Origin: Cellulomonas cellasea
GTDB taxonomy: Bacteria; Actinomycetota; Actinomycetes; Actinomycetales; Cellulomonadaceae
DNA length: 64,000 nucleotides
Reading direction: 5' to 3'
Assembly (NCBI RefSeq): GCF_030372105.1
Contig: NZ_JAUDBQ010000016.1
Coordinates: forward strand, 47,491-111,490
The notes under the pieces were generated by a model. The model did no database searches. It saw only the letters and a list, made by a program, of their open reading frames with translations, and had not been told where the DNA came from. Positions within the stretch are counted from its first letter, which is position 1, and every line of letters starts with the position of its first letter. Both the position numbers and the translations under genes were made by a program. This document shows, piece by piece, positions 45,185 through 52,927 of the stretch.

Positions 45185-46195
45185 TCAGCGCGAGGCGGGG
45201 GAGTTCTTCGCCGTCTCGGCGGGGTCGCGGACGACGGAGTCGCCCAGCGCGTCGTCGATCCGCGTGAGCAGCTCCGGCGGGATGACGACGCCCGACGCCT
45301 TGACGTTCTCCGCGACCTGCTCGGGCCGGCTGGCGCCGATCAGCGCCGCGGCGACGTTGTCGTTCTGCAGCACCCAGGCGACGGCGAGCTGCGCCATCGA
45401 CAGGCCGAGCTCGTCGGCGATCGGCTGCAGCTTCTGCACGCGTGCCAGCAGCTCGTCGTCGCCCAGGAAGCGCGAGATCATCCGCGCGCCGCCCTTCTCG
45501 TCGGTGGCCCGCGACCCGGCGGGGGCGGGCGCGCCCGGCTTGTACTTGCCGGTCAGCACACCCTGCGCCACGGGGGACCACACGATCTGCGAGAGGCCGA
45601 GCTCCTTCGAGGTGGGGACGACCTCCTCCTCGATGACCCGCCACAGCGCCGAGTACTGCGGCTGATTGGAGATGAGCTGGAAGCCGAGGTCCTGGGCCAG
45701 CGCGTGCCCGGCGCGGATCTGGTCCGCCGTCCACTCGCTGACGCCGATGTACAGGGCCTTGCCCTGGCGGACGATGTCGGCGAACGCCTGCATCGTCTCT
45801 TCCAGCGGCGTGTCGTGGTCGTAGCGGTGCGCCTGGTACAGGTCGACGTAGTCCGTCTGCAGCCGCTCCAGCGAGCCGTGGATCGACTCCATGATGTGCT
45901 TGCGCGACAGGCCGCTGTCGTTCGCCCCGCCCGGCCCCGTGGGCCAGTACACCTTCGTGAAGATCTCCAGCGACTGGCGGCGCTGACCCTTCAGCGCCTC
46001 GCCCAGCACCGTCTCGGCCTTGGTGTTCGCGTAGACGTCAGCGGTGTCGAACGAGGTGATGCCAGCGTCGAGGGCAGCCTGGACGCATGCCTTCGCGGTG
46101 TCGTTCTCGACCTGCGAGCCGTGCGTGAGCCAGTTGCCGTAAGTGATCTCGGTGACCTTGAGGCCCGAGTTGCCCAGGTAGCGGTAGTTGACCAT
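45185..46195 (-). CDS. Aldo/keto reductase (Kv-beta/YghZ-like)
   Basis: The 336-residue NADPH-dependent TIM-barrel reductase has the catalytic tetrad visible as Asp in SFDTADVYANTKAE with its Tyr, the Lys in EIFTKVYW and the His in YQAHRYDHDTP. The cofactor region LIGASRPEQVAENVKASGV closes the protein. The closest general group is the Kv-beta-like/L-glyceraldehyde-3-phosphate reductase subfamily; the physiological substrate is unknown. Confidence 0.9.
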   Translation of the reverse strand: MVNYRYLGNSGLKVTEITYGNWLTHGSQVENDTAKACVQAALDAGITSFDTADVYANTKAETVLGEALKGQRRQSLEIFTKVYWPTGPGGANDSGLSRKHIMESIHGSLERLQTDYVDLYQAHRYDHDTPLEETMQAFADIVRQGKALYIGVSEWTADQIRAGHALAQDLGFQLISNQPQYSALWRVIEEEVVPTSKELGLSQIVWSPVAQGVLTGKYKPGAPAPAGSRATDEKGGARMISRFLGDDELLARVQKLQPIADELGLSMAQLAVAWVLQNDNVAAALIGASRPEQVAENVKASGVVIPPELLTRIDDALGDSVVRDPAETAKNSPASR

Positions 46196-46215
46196 CCCGC
46201 CACCTTATCGGCGGC

Positions 46216-46821
46216 TCAGGAGGGTCGCTGACCGTGCTTGACCTGCGGCTTCGGCAGACGCGACGGGCGGAGCTGGAACACGCGCAGCACGGCGTACATG
46301 GTGGCGCCCTTGGGGATCGCCTCCTCGCCGAACTTGGCCTTCAGGCGCTTCTTCAGCCCGCGCCACATGATGAAGCCGTCCACGATCATCGCCAGGACGA
46401 ACAGGTACAGCAGCACGAGGGCGAGGACCGCCGCCTCCGGGCTCGCGGTCGCGAGGACCATCTGCAGCACGATCAGGCCCAGGGCCGCCGGCAGGAAGAA
46501 CTCGCCGAGGCTCCAGCGCGCGTCCACGTAGTCGCGGATGTAGCGGCGCACCGGGCCGCGGTCCTTGGCGGGCATGTAGCGCTCGTCGCCGGACTGCATC
46601 GCGGCGAACTCGCGCTCGCGCTGCACCCGCGCCTTCGCCTTGGCGTTCCGCGCCGCGGCCTTGCGGTCGGCGGGCACCAGGGGTCGCTTGTTCGCGGCCT
46701 CGGCCTGCTTCCGCTTGGGCGTGGGCCGGCCCTTGCCGGGCTCCACCGAGGCGGCGGGGCTCACGGGCTCAGGGCTGATGCCGCCGGTCAGGGCCTGGTC
46801 GTCCTTGCTGCGTCCGAACAC
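46216..46821 (-). CDS. DUF3043-type membrane protein
   Basis: This 201-residue actinobacterial protein has a Lys/Arg/Ala-rich cytosolic N-terminal half (KGRPTPKRKQAEAANKRPL..., about 30-95), the conserved DRGPVRRYIRDYVDARWSLGEFFLP segment and two adjacent helices (about 115-165) before a basic tail. GTG 46821 (VFGRSKDDQ) is preferred because the gene is divergent from the M20 peptidase only 34 bp away. Function unknown. Confidence 0.85.
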   Translation of the reverse strand: MFGRSKDDQALTGGISPEPVSPAASVEPGKGRPTPKRKQAEAANKRPLVPADRKAAARNAKAKARVQREREFAAMQSGDERYMPAKDRGPVRRYIRDYVDARWSLGEFFLPAALGLIVLQMVLATASPEAAVLALVLLYLFVLAMIVDGFIMWRGLKKRLKAKFGEEAIPKGATMYAVLRVFQLRPSRLPKPQVKHGQRPS

Positions 46822-46855
46822 CCCACCAGAGTAGTCGAGAGTACGGTGGGCTCTT

Positions 46856-48544
46856 GTGACGATCCCACCTGCACCCACCCCTGACCGTGTCGCTGCGCTG
46901 CGCGAACGCACCTCCGAGGCGTTCGCCGGGCTGCGCTCCGACCTCGAGGCCCTGGTCCGGATCCCCAGCGTGTCGAGCCCCGCATTCGACCAGGCGCACG
47001 TCCAGGCGAGCGCGGAGGCGGTGGCGGAGCTGCTGCGCGGCGCCGGCGTGGACGACGTGCGCATCCTGTCGGCCGACGGCCCCGACGGCGCCCCCGGGCG
47101 GCCAGCGGTGGTGGCCCGCAGACCTGGCCCGCAGGGCGCCCCGACGGTGCTGCTCTACGCGCACCACGACGTGCAGCCCCCCGGCGACCCCGCCGCGTGG
47201 ACGACCCCGCCGTTCGAGCCCGTGGAGCGCGACGGTCGCCTGTACGGGCGCGGCGCCTCCGACGACAAGGCCGGGATCATCGCCCACCTGGGCGCCCTGC
47301 GCGTGCTCGGCGACGAGCTCGGCGTGGGAGTCACCCTGTTCATCGAGGGCGAGGAGGAGATCGGCTCGCCCTCCTTCGCGCAGTTCCTCACCGCGCACCG
47401 CGACGAGCTCGCCGCCGACGTGATCGTCGTCGCGGACTCCTCGAACTGGAAGGTCGGCACGCCCGCGCTGACCACGTCGCTGCGCGGGCTGGTGGACCTG
47501 GACGTCGAGGTGGCGGTGCTCGAGCACGCCGTGCACTCCGGCATGTTCGGCGGCCCGGTGCTCGACGCCGTGACGCTGCTGGCCCGGCTCATCGCCACGT
47601 TGCACGACGAGCACGGCGATGTGGCCGTCGACGGCCTCGTCACCGGGACGCCGCCCGAGGTCGACTACGACGAGGGCGACTTCCGCTCCGACGCCACGGT
47701 GCTGCCGGGCGCGGACCTGGTCGGCTCGGGGTCGATCAGCTCGCGGTTGTGGACCAAGCCCGCGCTGGCGGTCATCGGCATCGACGCCACGAGCGTCGCG
47801 CAGGCCTCGAACACCCTGGCGCCGCGTGCGACGGCCCGGCTGTCGCTGCGCATCCCCCCGGGCCAGGACCCCGCCGCCGCGCAGGCCGCGCTGCGCGCGC
47901 ACCTCGAGGGCCACGCGCCGTTCGGCGCGCGTGTGACGGTGCGCGACGGCGAGCAGGGCCAGCCGTTCCAGGCGCCGGTGGACTCCGACGCGATGCGCGT
48001 GGCCCGCTGGGCGTTCGGCGAGGCGTGGGGGACGCCGTCCGTCGACATCGGGCTCGGCGGCTCCATCCCGTTCATCGCCGACCTGCTCGAGGTGTTCCCG
48101 GACGCCGCGATCCTCGTCACGGGGGTCGAGGACCCGGAGAGCCGCGCGCACGGCGCGAACGAGTCCCAGCACCTGGGCGAGCTCGAGCGCGTGGTCCTCG
48201 CCGAGGCGTTGCTGCTGGACCGGCTCGGGAGCCGCGGTCGGCGGCAGGGATGTCGTCGGTGGCGGGGATGTTGTCGGTGGCAGGGCGCTCGGGCGCGGCC
48301 TCGCGGTGGGCGAGGTCGAGCGCCCGCGACCAGGCCAGCACCGGCTCCGGGATCTCGGGGCTGGGGCCCTCCAGGCCGAACGCCGCCGCCACGGCAGTCG
48401 ACGGCACGGTGCCGCCGGAGCGCCGCAGGAACCGCGCGACGATCCACGCCTCGGCGACGACCTCGGAGCCGCCGCCCCGGGCGCGCCGCTCGAAGCGCTG
48501 CTCCAGGTACACCACGCGCTCATCCCAGCCGAGCACGCGCGTGA
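46856..48544 (+). CDS. M20-family dipeptidase, C-terminally extended by readthrough into the facing gene
   Basis: The zinc peptidase core (about residues 1-458) is intact. Metal ligands and catalytic residues appear in YAHHDVQPPGD, YGRGASDDKAG, EGEEEIGSPS, VADSSN and HGANESQ, with the dimerisation domain between. The family end corresponds to LAEALLLDRLG near 48230, but no stop codon occurs there. The frame runs about 100 further Arg/Pro-rich residues through the antisense of the thioesterase gene to TGA 48542-48544. The junction holds an 18-bp tandem repeat. GTG 46856 is close to the divergent DUF3043 start, suggesting a short or leaderless mRNA. Confidence 0.88.
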   Translation: MTIPPAPTPDRVAALRERTSEAFAGLRSDLEALVRIPSVSSPAFDQAHVQASAEAVAELLRGAGVDDVRILSADGPDGAPGRPAVVARRPGPQGAPTVLLYAHHDVQPPGDPAAWTTPPFEPVERDGRLYGRGASDDKAGIIAHLGALRVLGDELGVGVTLFIEGEEEIGSPSFAQFLTAHRDELAADVIVVADSSNWKVGTPALTTSLRGLVDLDVEVAVLEHAVHSGMFGGPVLDAVTLLARLIATLHDEHGDVAVDGLVTGTPPEVDYDEGDFRSDATVLPGADLVGSGSISSRLWTKPALAVIGIDATSVAQASNTLAPRATARLSLRIPPGQDPAAAQAALRAHLEGHAPFGARVTVRDGEQGQPFQAPVDSDAMRVARWAFGEAWGTPSVDIGLGGSIPFIADLLEVFPDAAILVTGVEDPESRAHGANESQHLGELERVVLAEALLLDRLGSRGRRQGCRRWRGCCRWQGARARPRGGRGRAPATRPAPAPGSRGWGPPGRTPPPRQSTARCRRSAAGTARRSTPRRRPRSRRPGRAARSAAPGTPRAHPSRARA

Positions 48545-48857
48545 CGATCTCGAACCGCTCCCACAGGACGAGCGAGCGCCGGAACTTGATCGACTCGCCG
48601 ACCACCACCGGGTACCAGCGCTCCTGGCTGACGACGTGCTGCGCGCCGCTGCGGACCAGCAGGTCCACCCGGCCGATGTCGAGCAGCGTGAAGAACACGC
48701 CGTTGTTCATGTGCCGCAGCAGGTCGAGGTCGTTGGGCATCACCCGCATGGGCGTGCGGTACTCGTCGAAGCCGGAGGGCCGGTCCTGCGGGGGAGTGCG
48801 GCGCACCGCCCTGCGGGCCGCGAGCCACACCAGCAGGAGCCGCACCAGGCGGTTCAT
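48117..48857 (-). CDS. Acyl-CoA thioesterase (hotdog fold), C-terminally extended by readthrough
   Basis: The first ~185 residues are a 4HBT/thioesterase-like hotdog domain: YRTPMRVMPNDLDLLRHMNNGVFFTLLDIGRVDLLVRSG, VVVGESIKFRRSLVLWERFEIVTRVLGWDERVVYLEQRF and VAEAWIVARFLRRSGGTVP. Homologues end soon after PEPVLAWSRALDLAHRE (near 48300). Here the frame continues about 60 low-complexity residues into the antisense of the M20 gene, stopping at 48117. Substrate unknown. Confidence 0.85.
   Translation of the reverse strand: MNRLVRLLLVWLAARRAVRRTPPQDRPSGFDEYRTPMRVMPNDLDLLRHMNNGVFFTLLDIGRVDLLVRSGAQHVVSQERWYPVVVGESIKFRRSLVLWERFEIVTRVLGWDERVVYLEQRFERRARGGGSEVVAEAWIVARFLRRSGGTVPSTAVAAAFGLEGPSPEIPEPVLAWSRALDLAHREAAPERPATDNIPATDDIPAADRGSRAGPAATPRRGPRARARPGAGTRSRRARGSPGPRPP
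48247..48282. repeat. 18-bp tandem repeat at the M20/thioesterase junction
   Basis: Two 18-bp units, GGGATGTCGTCGGTGGCG (48247) and GGGATGTTGTCGGTGGCA (48265), with a partial third on the left (GGTCGGCGGCA at about 48236). They lie exactly where both facing genes should have ended. Confidence 0.75.
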
Positions 48858-48959
48858 GCGGCGGCCGGGGCGGGCAGGTGGGGCGTCGGCCCGGTGGCGT
48901 CGAGCAGCGGCATGGTCACGTCCTCGTGGGTGCGGTGGTCGGCGGGCCGATCGGGCGGG

Positions 48960-49559
48960 CTAGACGGTGGGGGCGGGTTCGTACTGGAGGTCGAGGCGCA
49001 CCAGGCTGGCCTCCTCGGGCGAGTCGAGGCGCGCGACGAGGTGCAGGGCCATGTCGATGCCCGCCGAGACCCCGGCGGAGGTCACCACGTCGCCGTCGTC
49101 GACGAACCGGGACTCGGTGTCCCGCAGCACCGTCGGGTCGATCGCCGCGAGCTCGTCGAACGCCCGCCAGTGCGTCGTCGCGGGCCGGCCGGACAGCAGC
49201 CCGGCGGCGGCGAGCACCAGGGCCCCGGTGCACACGCTCGTCATGAGCGGGGTCGTCGCGCGGACCTGCCGCAGCCAGTCGAGGTGGGCGCGGTCCCGGG
49301 CCAGCGCCCGGGTCCCGGACCCGCCGGGGTACACCAGGACGTGCAGGGGCCCGACGTTCGCCGCGCTGTGGTCGGGGACGAGCCGCAGGCCCTTCGCGCA
49401 CCGTATGCCGCCGCCGTCGGCGGAGAACGTCACGACCTCGGGCCGGAGCGCGGAGCGGCGCGCCCAGGCTGCCAGCACCTCGTACGGCCCGACGACGTCG
49501 AGCTCCTCGCAGTCGTCGAACACGAGGATCCCCACCCGCAGCTGTCGTCCGGTCGGCAT
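48960..49559 (-). CDS. DJ-1/PfpI-family protein
   Basis: The 199-residue class I glutamine-amidotransferase-like fold has the nucleophile-elbow Cys in SVCTGALVLAAAGLLSGRPATTHW, the early FDDCEELDVVGPYEVL acid-containing strand and VYPGGSGTR. The arrangement resembles the isonitrile-hydratase/AraC-N-terminal subgroup without the HTH. ATG 49559 starts the first strand. It lies 34 bp after nadA on the same strand; a link to NAD synthesis is not evident. Confidence 0.88.
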   Translation of the reverse strand: MPTGRQLRVGILVFDDCEELDVVGPYEVLAAWARRSALRPEVVTFSADGGGIRCAKGLRLVPDHSAANVGPLHVLVYPGGSGTRALARDRAHLDWLRQVRATTPLMTSVCTGALVLAAAGLLSGRPATTHWRAFDELAAIDPTVLRDTESRFVDDGDVVTSAGVSAGIDMALHLVARLDSPEEASLVRLDLQYEPAPTV

Positions 49560-49593
49560 GACTGTCCTCTCGCGGTGGGGGCTCGCAGGCTGG

Positions 49594-50799
49594 TCAGATC
49601 CCGGGCAGCGCCAGCATCTGGTCGAGGGCGGCGCGCGCCCAGCGGGCGTCGTCCTCATCGACGACGATGCGGTTGACGACGCGCCCGGCCACGAGGGACT
49701 CCATCGCCCAGACGAGGTGCGGCAGGTCGATGCGGTTCATCGTGGAGCAGAAGCACACCGTCGAGTCGAGGTAGTGCACCTGCTTGTCGGGGTGGGCTTT
49801 CGCGAGTCGGCGCACCAGGTTCAACTCGGTGCCGATCGCCCAGGCGGAGCCCGGCTCGGCGGCGTCCAGCGCCTTGATGATGTGCTCGGTGGAGCCCACC
49901 TGATCGGCGGCGGCGACCACCTCGTGGCGGCACTCGGGGTGCACGATCACGTTGATCCCCGGGACGGCCGCCCGGGCCTCGGTCACGTTCCGCTCGGTGA
50001 AGCGCCCGTGCACCGAGCAGTGCCCGCGCCACAGGATCATCCGCGCGTCGCGCAACTCCTGGGCGGTGAGCCCTCCGCCGGGCTTGCGCGGGTCGTAGAC
50101 CACGCAGTCGTCCAACGACAGCCCGAGCAGGCGCACCGCGGTGTTGCGGCCCAGGTGCTGGTCCGGCATGAAGAGCACCTTGCCCGTGCCGTCCACCCCG
50201 CCGACCTTGTCGAAGGCCCACCGCAGGGCGACATGCGCGTTCGACGACGTGCACACCGTCCCGCCGTGGCGGCCCGTGAAGGCCTTGATCGCCGCGGAGG
50301 AGTTCATGTACGTGACGGGCACGGTCTGCTCGACGACGCCCGCGTCCGCGAGCACGTCCCACGCGTCCTCGACCTGGTGGATCGCGGCCATGTCGGCCAT
50401 CGAGCAGCCGGCCGCCAGGTCGGGCAGCACGACCTGCTGGGCGTCGGACGTGAGGATGTCCGCGGACTCGGCCATGAAGTGCACGCCGCAGAAGATGATG
50501 AACTCGGCCTCGGGCCGCGCGGCGGCCTCGCGTGCGAGCTTGAACGAGTCGCCCGTGACGTCGGCGAAGTCGATCACCTCGTCGCGCTGGTAGTGGTGGC
50601 CCAGCACGAACGCCCGGTCGCCCAACGCGGCGCGGGCGGCGCGGGCGCGCTCGACCAGGTCGGGGTCGCTCGCCGCCGGGAGGTCGCCGGGGCACTCGAC
50701 GCCCCGCTCCGAGGAGAGGTCGGCGCCCCGTCCGAGCAGCAGCAACGCCGACGGCGCGGGCTCGGCGAAGGTGGTCAGCGGGGAGTCGGTGAGGCTCAC
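49594..50799 (-). CDS. nadA: Quinolinate synthase A
   Basis: The 401-residue 4Fe-4S enzyme condenses iminoaspartate and dihydroxyacetone phosphate to quinolinate in NAD synthesis. The three cluster Cys are visible in IIFCGVHFMAE, VHPECRHEV and TVCFCSTMNRI. Substrate motifs are VLGHHYQRDEV, TYMNSSAAIKA, CTSSNA and MPDQHLGRNTA. Usually nadA is followed by nadB and nadC in actinobacteria; neither is next to it here. Confidence 0.95.
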   Translation of the reverse strand: MSLTDSPLTTFAEPAPSALLLLGRGADLSSERGVECPGDLPAASDPDLVERARAARAALGDRAFVLGHHYQRDEVIDFADVTGDSFKLAREAAARPEAEFIIFCGVHFMAESADILTSDAQQVVLPDLAAGCSMADMAAIHQVEDAWDVLADAGVVEQTVPVTYMNSSAAIKAFTGRHGGTVCTSSNAHVALRWAFDKVGGVDGTGKVLFMPDQHLGRNTAVRLLGLSLDDCVVYDPRKPGGGLTAQELRDARMILWRGHCSVHGRFTERNVTEARAAVPGINVIVHPECRHEVVAAADQVGSTEHIIKALDAAEPGSAWAIGTELNLVRRLAKAHPDKQVHYLDSTVCFCSTMNRIDLPHLVWAMESLVAGRVVNRIVVDEDDARWARAALDQMLALPGI

Positions 50800-50876
50800 G
50801 TGCCTGATCTTCCCATAACGGCAGGTGTGCAGGTCCGGGGAGCGGCGCGGGCGGCCCGGCGTGCCATCATCGCCCG

Positions 50877-52052
50877 ATGCGCGTGCTCATCGCCCCGGAC
50901 GGCTTCGGCGACACCCTGACGGCTGAGCAAGCCGTCGACGCGATCAGCGAGGGCTGGGCGCAAGCCGCCCCGCACGACGTGCTCATCCGCTGCCCGCTGG
51001 CCGATGGCGGCCCCGGGTTCCTCGACACCCTGCGCGCCGACTTGGGCGGCGAGCTGCTCTCGGTGACCGTCGGCTCCCCGCTCGGCGAGCCAGTCCCGGC
51101 AGCCGTGCTCGTCGTGGACGGGCCGGGCGGTCGCACCGCCTATGTCGAGTCGGCGCACGCCACCGGGCTGCACCTGGTGCCGCCCGAGCGCCGGGACCCC
51201 ACGCGCACATCCTCCGCCGGGGTCGGCGAGCTGCTCCGGGCCGCGGTCGGGACCGGCGCGCGGCGGGTCGTGGTGGGCCTGGGCGGGTCGGCGACGAATG
51301 ACGCGGGCGCCGGGATGCTCGCGGCGCTCGGCGTCGGGCCCGGCGGCTCGCGGCTGGCCGGCGGCGGCGGCGGGCTGGGCGACGTCGCCCCCGCGGACCT
51401 GGCGGGCCTGGGCGACGTGCGCTCGGCGCTGCGCGACGTGGAGATCGTGGCCGCGTGCGACGTCGACGTGCCGCTGCTCGGCCTGCACGGCGCCAGCGCG
51501 GGATTCGCCGCGCAGAAGGGCGCCACCGACCTGCAGGCGCAGGAGCTCGAGCGCGCCCTGGGGCACTTCGCGCATCTGGCGGTGGGAGCCCTGGGCGACG
51601 CGCTGCGGCCCGACCTGCTGGCGCGGCCCGGGACGCCGGCAGCGCGGCTCACCGCGGCCCCCGGCGCCGGCGCCGCGGGCGGCCTCGGCTTCGGCCTGTC
51701 GCTGCTCGGCGCGCGGCTGGTCCCCGGATCCGCCCTCGTCGCCGACGCGGTGGGCCTCACGCAGCAGATCGCCGACGCGGACCTCGTCGTGACCGGGGAG
51801 GGCCGGTTCGACTGGCAGTCGCTGCACGGGAAGGTGGTCGCGGCCGTCGCCGAGCGCGCCCTCGTGGCAGCCGTCCCCGCCATCGTGATCGCCGGCCAAG
51901 TGGACGCCACCCGCCGGGAGTGGGGCGCCGCGGGCATCGCCGGCGCCTACGCCGTCGCGCAGAACCCCGCCCAGGTCGCCGAGTCGCTGGCCGACCCGGC
52001 GGGCATGCTCCGTCGCCGGGCCGCGCGGGTGGCGCAGACCTGGTCGCGCTGA
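50877..52052 (+). CDS. Glycerate kinase (GlxK/GarK type)
   Basis: The 391-residue family 1 glycerate kinase has N-terminal MRVLIAPDGFGDTLTAEQAVDAISEGW and PLADGGPGFLDTL (family PxADGGEG with Glu replaced by Pro-Gly). The glycine-rich VGLGGSATNDAGAGMLAALG and VVTGEGRFDWQSLHGKV follow. All are characteristic of the ATP-dependent phosphorylation of D-glycerate. It is divergent from nadA by 77 bp. Confidence 0.9.
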   Translation: MRVLIAPDGFGDTLTAEQAVDAISEGWAQAAPHDVLIRCPLADGGPGFLDTLRADLGGELLSVTVGSPLGEPVPAAVLVVDGPGGRTAYVESAHATGLHLVPPERRDPTRTSSAGVGELLRAAVGTGARRVVVGLGGSATNDAGAGMLAALGVGPGGSRLAGGGGGLGDVAPADLAGLGDVRSALRDVEIVAACDVDVPLLGLHGASAGFAAQKGATDLQAQELERALGHFAHLAVGALGDALRPDLLARPGTPAARLTAAPGAGAAGGLGFGLSLLGARLVPGSALVADAVGLTQQIADADLVVTGEGRFDWQSLHGKVVAAVAERALVAAVPAIVIAGQVDATRREWGAAGIAGAYAVAQNPAQVAESLADPAGMLRRRAARVAQTWSR

Positions 52053-52173
52053 CGTCCCGGCGAAGGTCCTAGGGCGTGCGGCGTAGGGTGGGAACAACTT
52101 GCCGCAGGGCGCTGTTGATGACACGACGGAAGTGCCTGACCACTCGACCCTTTCATCGAGGCCTGGAGAGACC

Positions 52174-52524
52174 ATGAGCGAGACCACCGAGACCGCGACG
52201 CACGGCGTCAACCTCACCGACGTCGCAGCGGACAAGGTCCGCAGCCTGCTCGAGCAGGAGGGCCGTGACGACCTGCGCCTGCGCGTGGCCGTGCAGCCCG
52301 GCGGCTGCTCGGGCCTGATCTACCAGCTCTACTTCGACGAGCGGGTGCTCGACGGCGACGCGCTGCGCGACTACGACGGCGTCGAGGTCGTCGTCGACCG
52401 GATGAGCGTGCCGTACCTGGACGGCGCGACGATCGACTTCGCGGACACCATCGAGAAGCAGGGCTTCACGATCGACAACCCGAACGCCGGCAGCTCCTGC
52501 GCCTGTGGCGGCTCGTTCGGCTGA
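52174..52524 (+). CDS. erpA: A-type iron-sulfur carrier (ErpA/HesB family)
   Basis: This 116-residue A-type carrier has the three ligand Cys C45 (PGGCSG), C109 and C111 (SSCACGG), and the core LRVAVQPGGCSGLIYQLYFDE...VVVDRMSVPYLDGATIDF. It passes Fe-S clusters to client enzymes. Neighbouring ctaC and the convergent TusA/desulfurase-like genes are the usual actinobacterial context. ATG 52174 follows GGAGAG. Confidence 0.94.
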   Translation: MSETTETATHGVNLTDVAADKVRSLLEQEGRDDLRLRVAVQPGGCSGLIYQLYFDERVLDGDALRDYDGVEVVVDRMSVPYLDGATIDFADTIEKQGFTIDNPNAGSSCACGGSFG

Positions 52525-52575
52525 GCCCGCCACCTCGCGGACGACGGCTGTCGACGCGGGACCCACGCACGACCA

Positions 52576-52612
52576 CGAGGAGCCCGGCGCCATCACGGCG
52601 CCGGGCTCCTCG
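52576..52612. terminator. Strong terminator between erpA and the TusA-like gene
   Basis: CGAGGAGCCCGGCGCC (52576-52591) pairs perfectly with the sequence 52597-52612 around the 5-nt loop ATCAC, a 16-bp stem between convergent genes. Confidence 0.85.
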
Positions 52613-52636
52613 CGCGTCGTGGGCCGGGCCCGGCCG

Positions 52637-52927
52637 TCAGGGACCGGCCGCGTCGCCGAGCCCAGCGTCTCCGAGCCCAGTGCCGCCCAGCCCAGCGCCG
52701 CCGAGGAGCACTGAGATCGCGGTGACCCCCTCGCTCTCGTCCTCGACGCCGAGGATCGCGTGCCCGCGCATGCGCGCCCAGGCGGGCACGTCGTGGCGGG
52801 CCGCCGGGTCCGTGGCCAGCACGGTGACGATGGCGCCGTCCGGCAGGTCGCGCGCCACGCGTGCCAGCCGGATCACCGGCAGCGGGCAGCGCAGCCCGCG
52901 CGCGTCGACGGTGACGGCCTCGGTCAC
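52637..52927 (-). CDS. TusA/SirA-like sulfur carrier protein
   Basis: This 96-residue protein has the TusA signature VDARGLRCPLPVIRLARVARDLPDG with the sulfur-accepting C14 and the later DPAARHDVPAWARMRGHAILG. It should shuttle persulfide sulfur. Its GTG (52925-52927) overlaps the stop of the upstream desulfurase-like gene, so the two are made together. The last ~20 residues are a Gly-Leu-Gly-Asp/Thr repeat from 15-bp units. The adjoining partner lacks lysine, so the sulfur source is in question. Confidence 0.88.
   Translation of the reverse strand: MTEAVTVDARGLRCPLPVIRLARVARDLPDGAIVTVLATDPAARHDVPAWARMRGHAILGVEDESEGVTAISVLLGGAGLGGTGLGDAGLGDAAGP
52655..52699. repeat. 15-bp tandem repeat at the 3' end of the TusA-like gene
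   Basis: Three 15-bp units of GCCGAGCCCAGCGTC type at 52655, 52670 and 52685, with a decayed fourth at 52700, encode the Gly/Leu-rich C-terminus on the minus strand. Confidence 0.8.
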
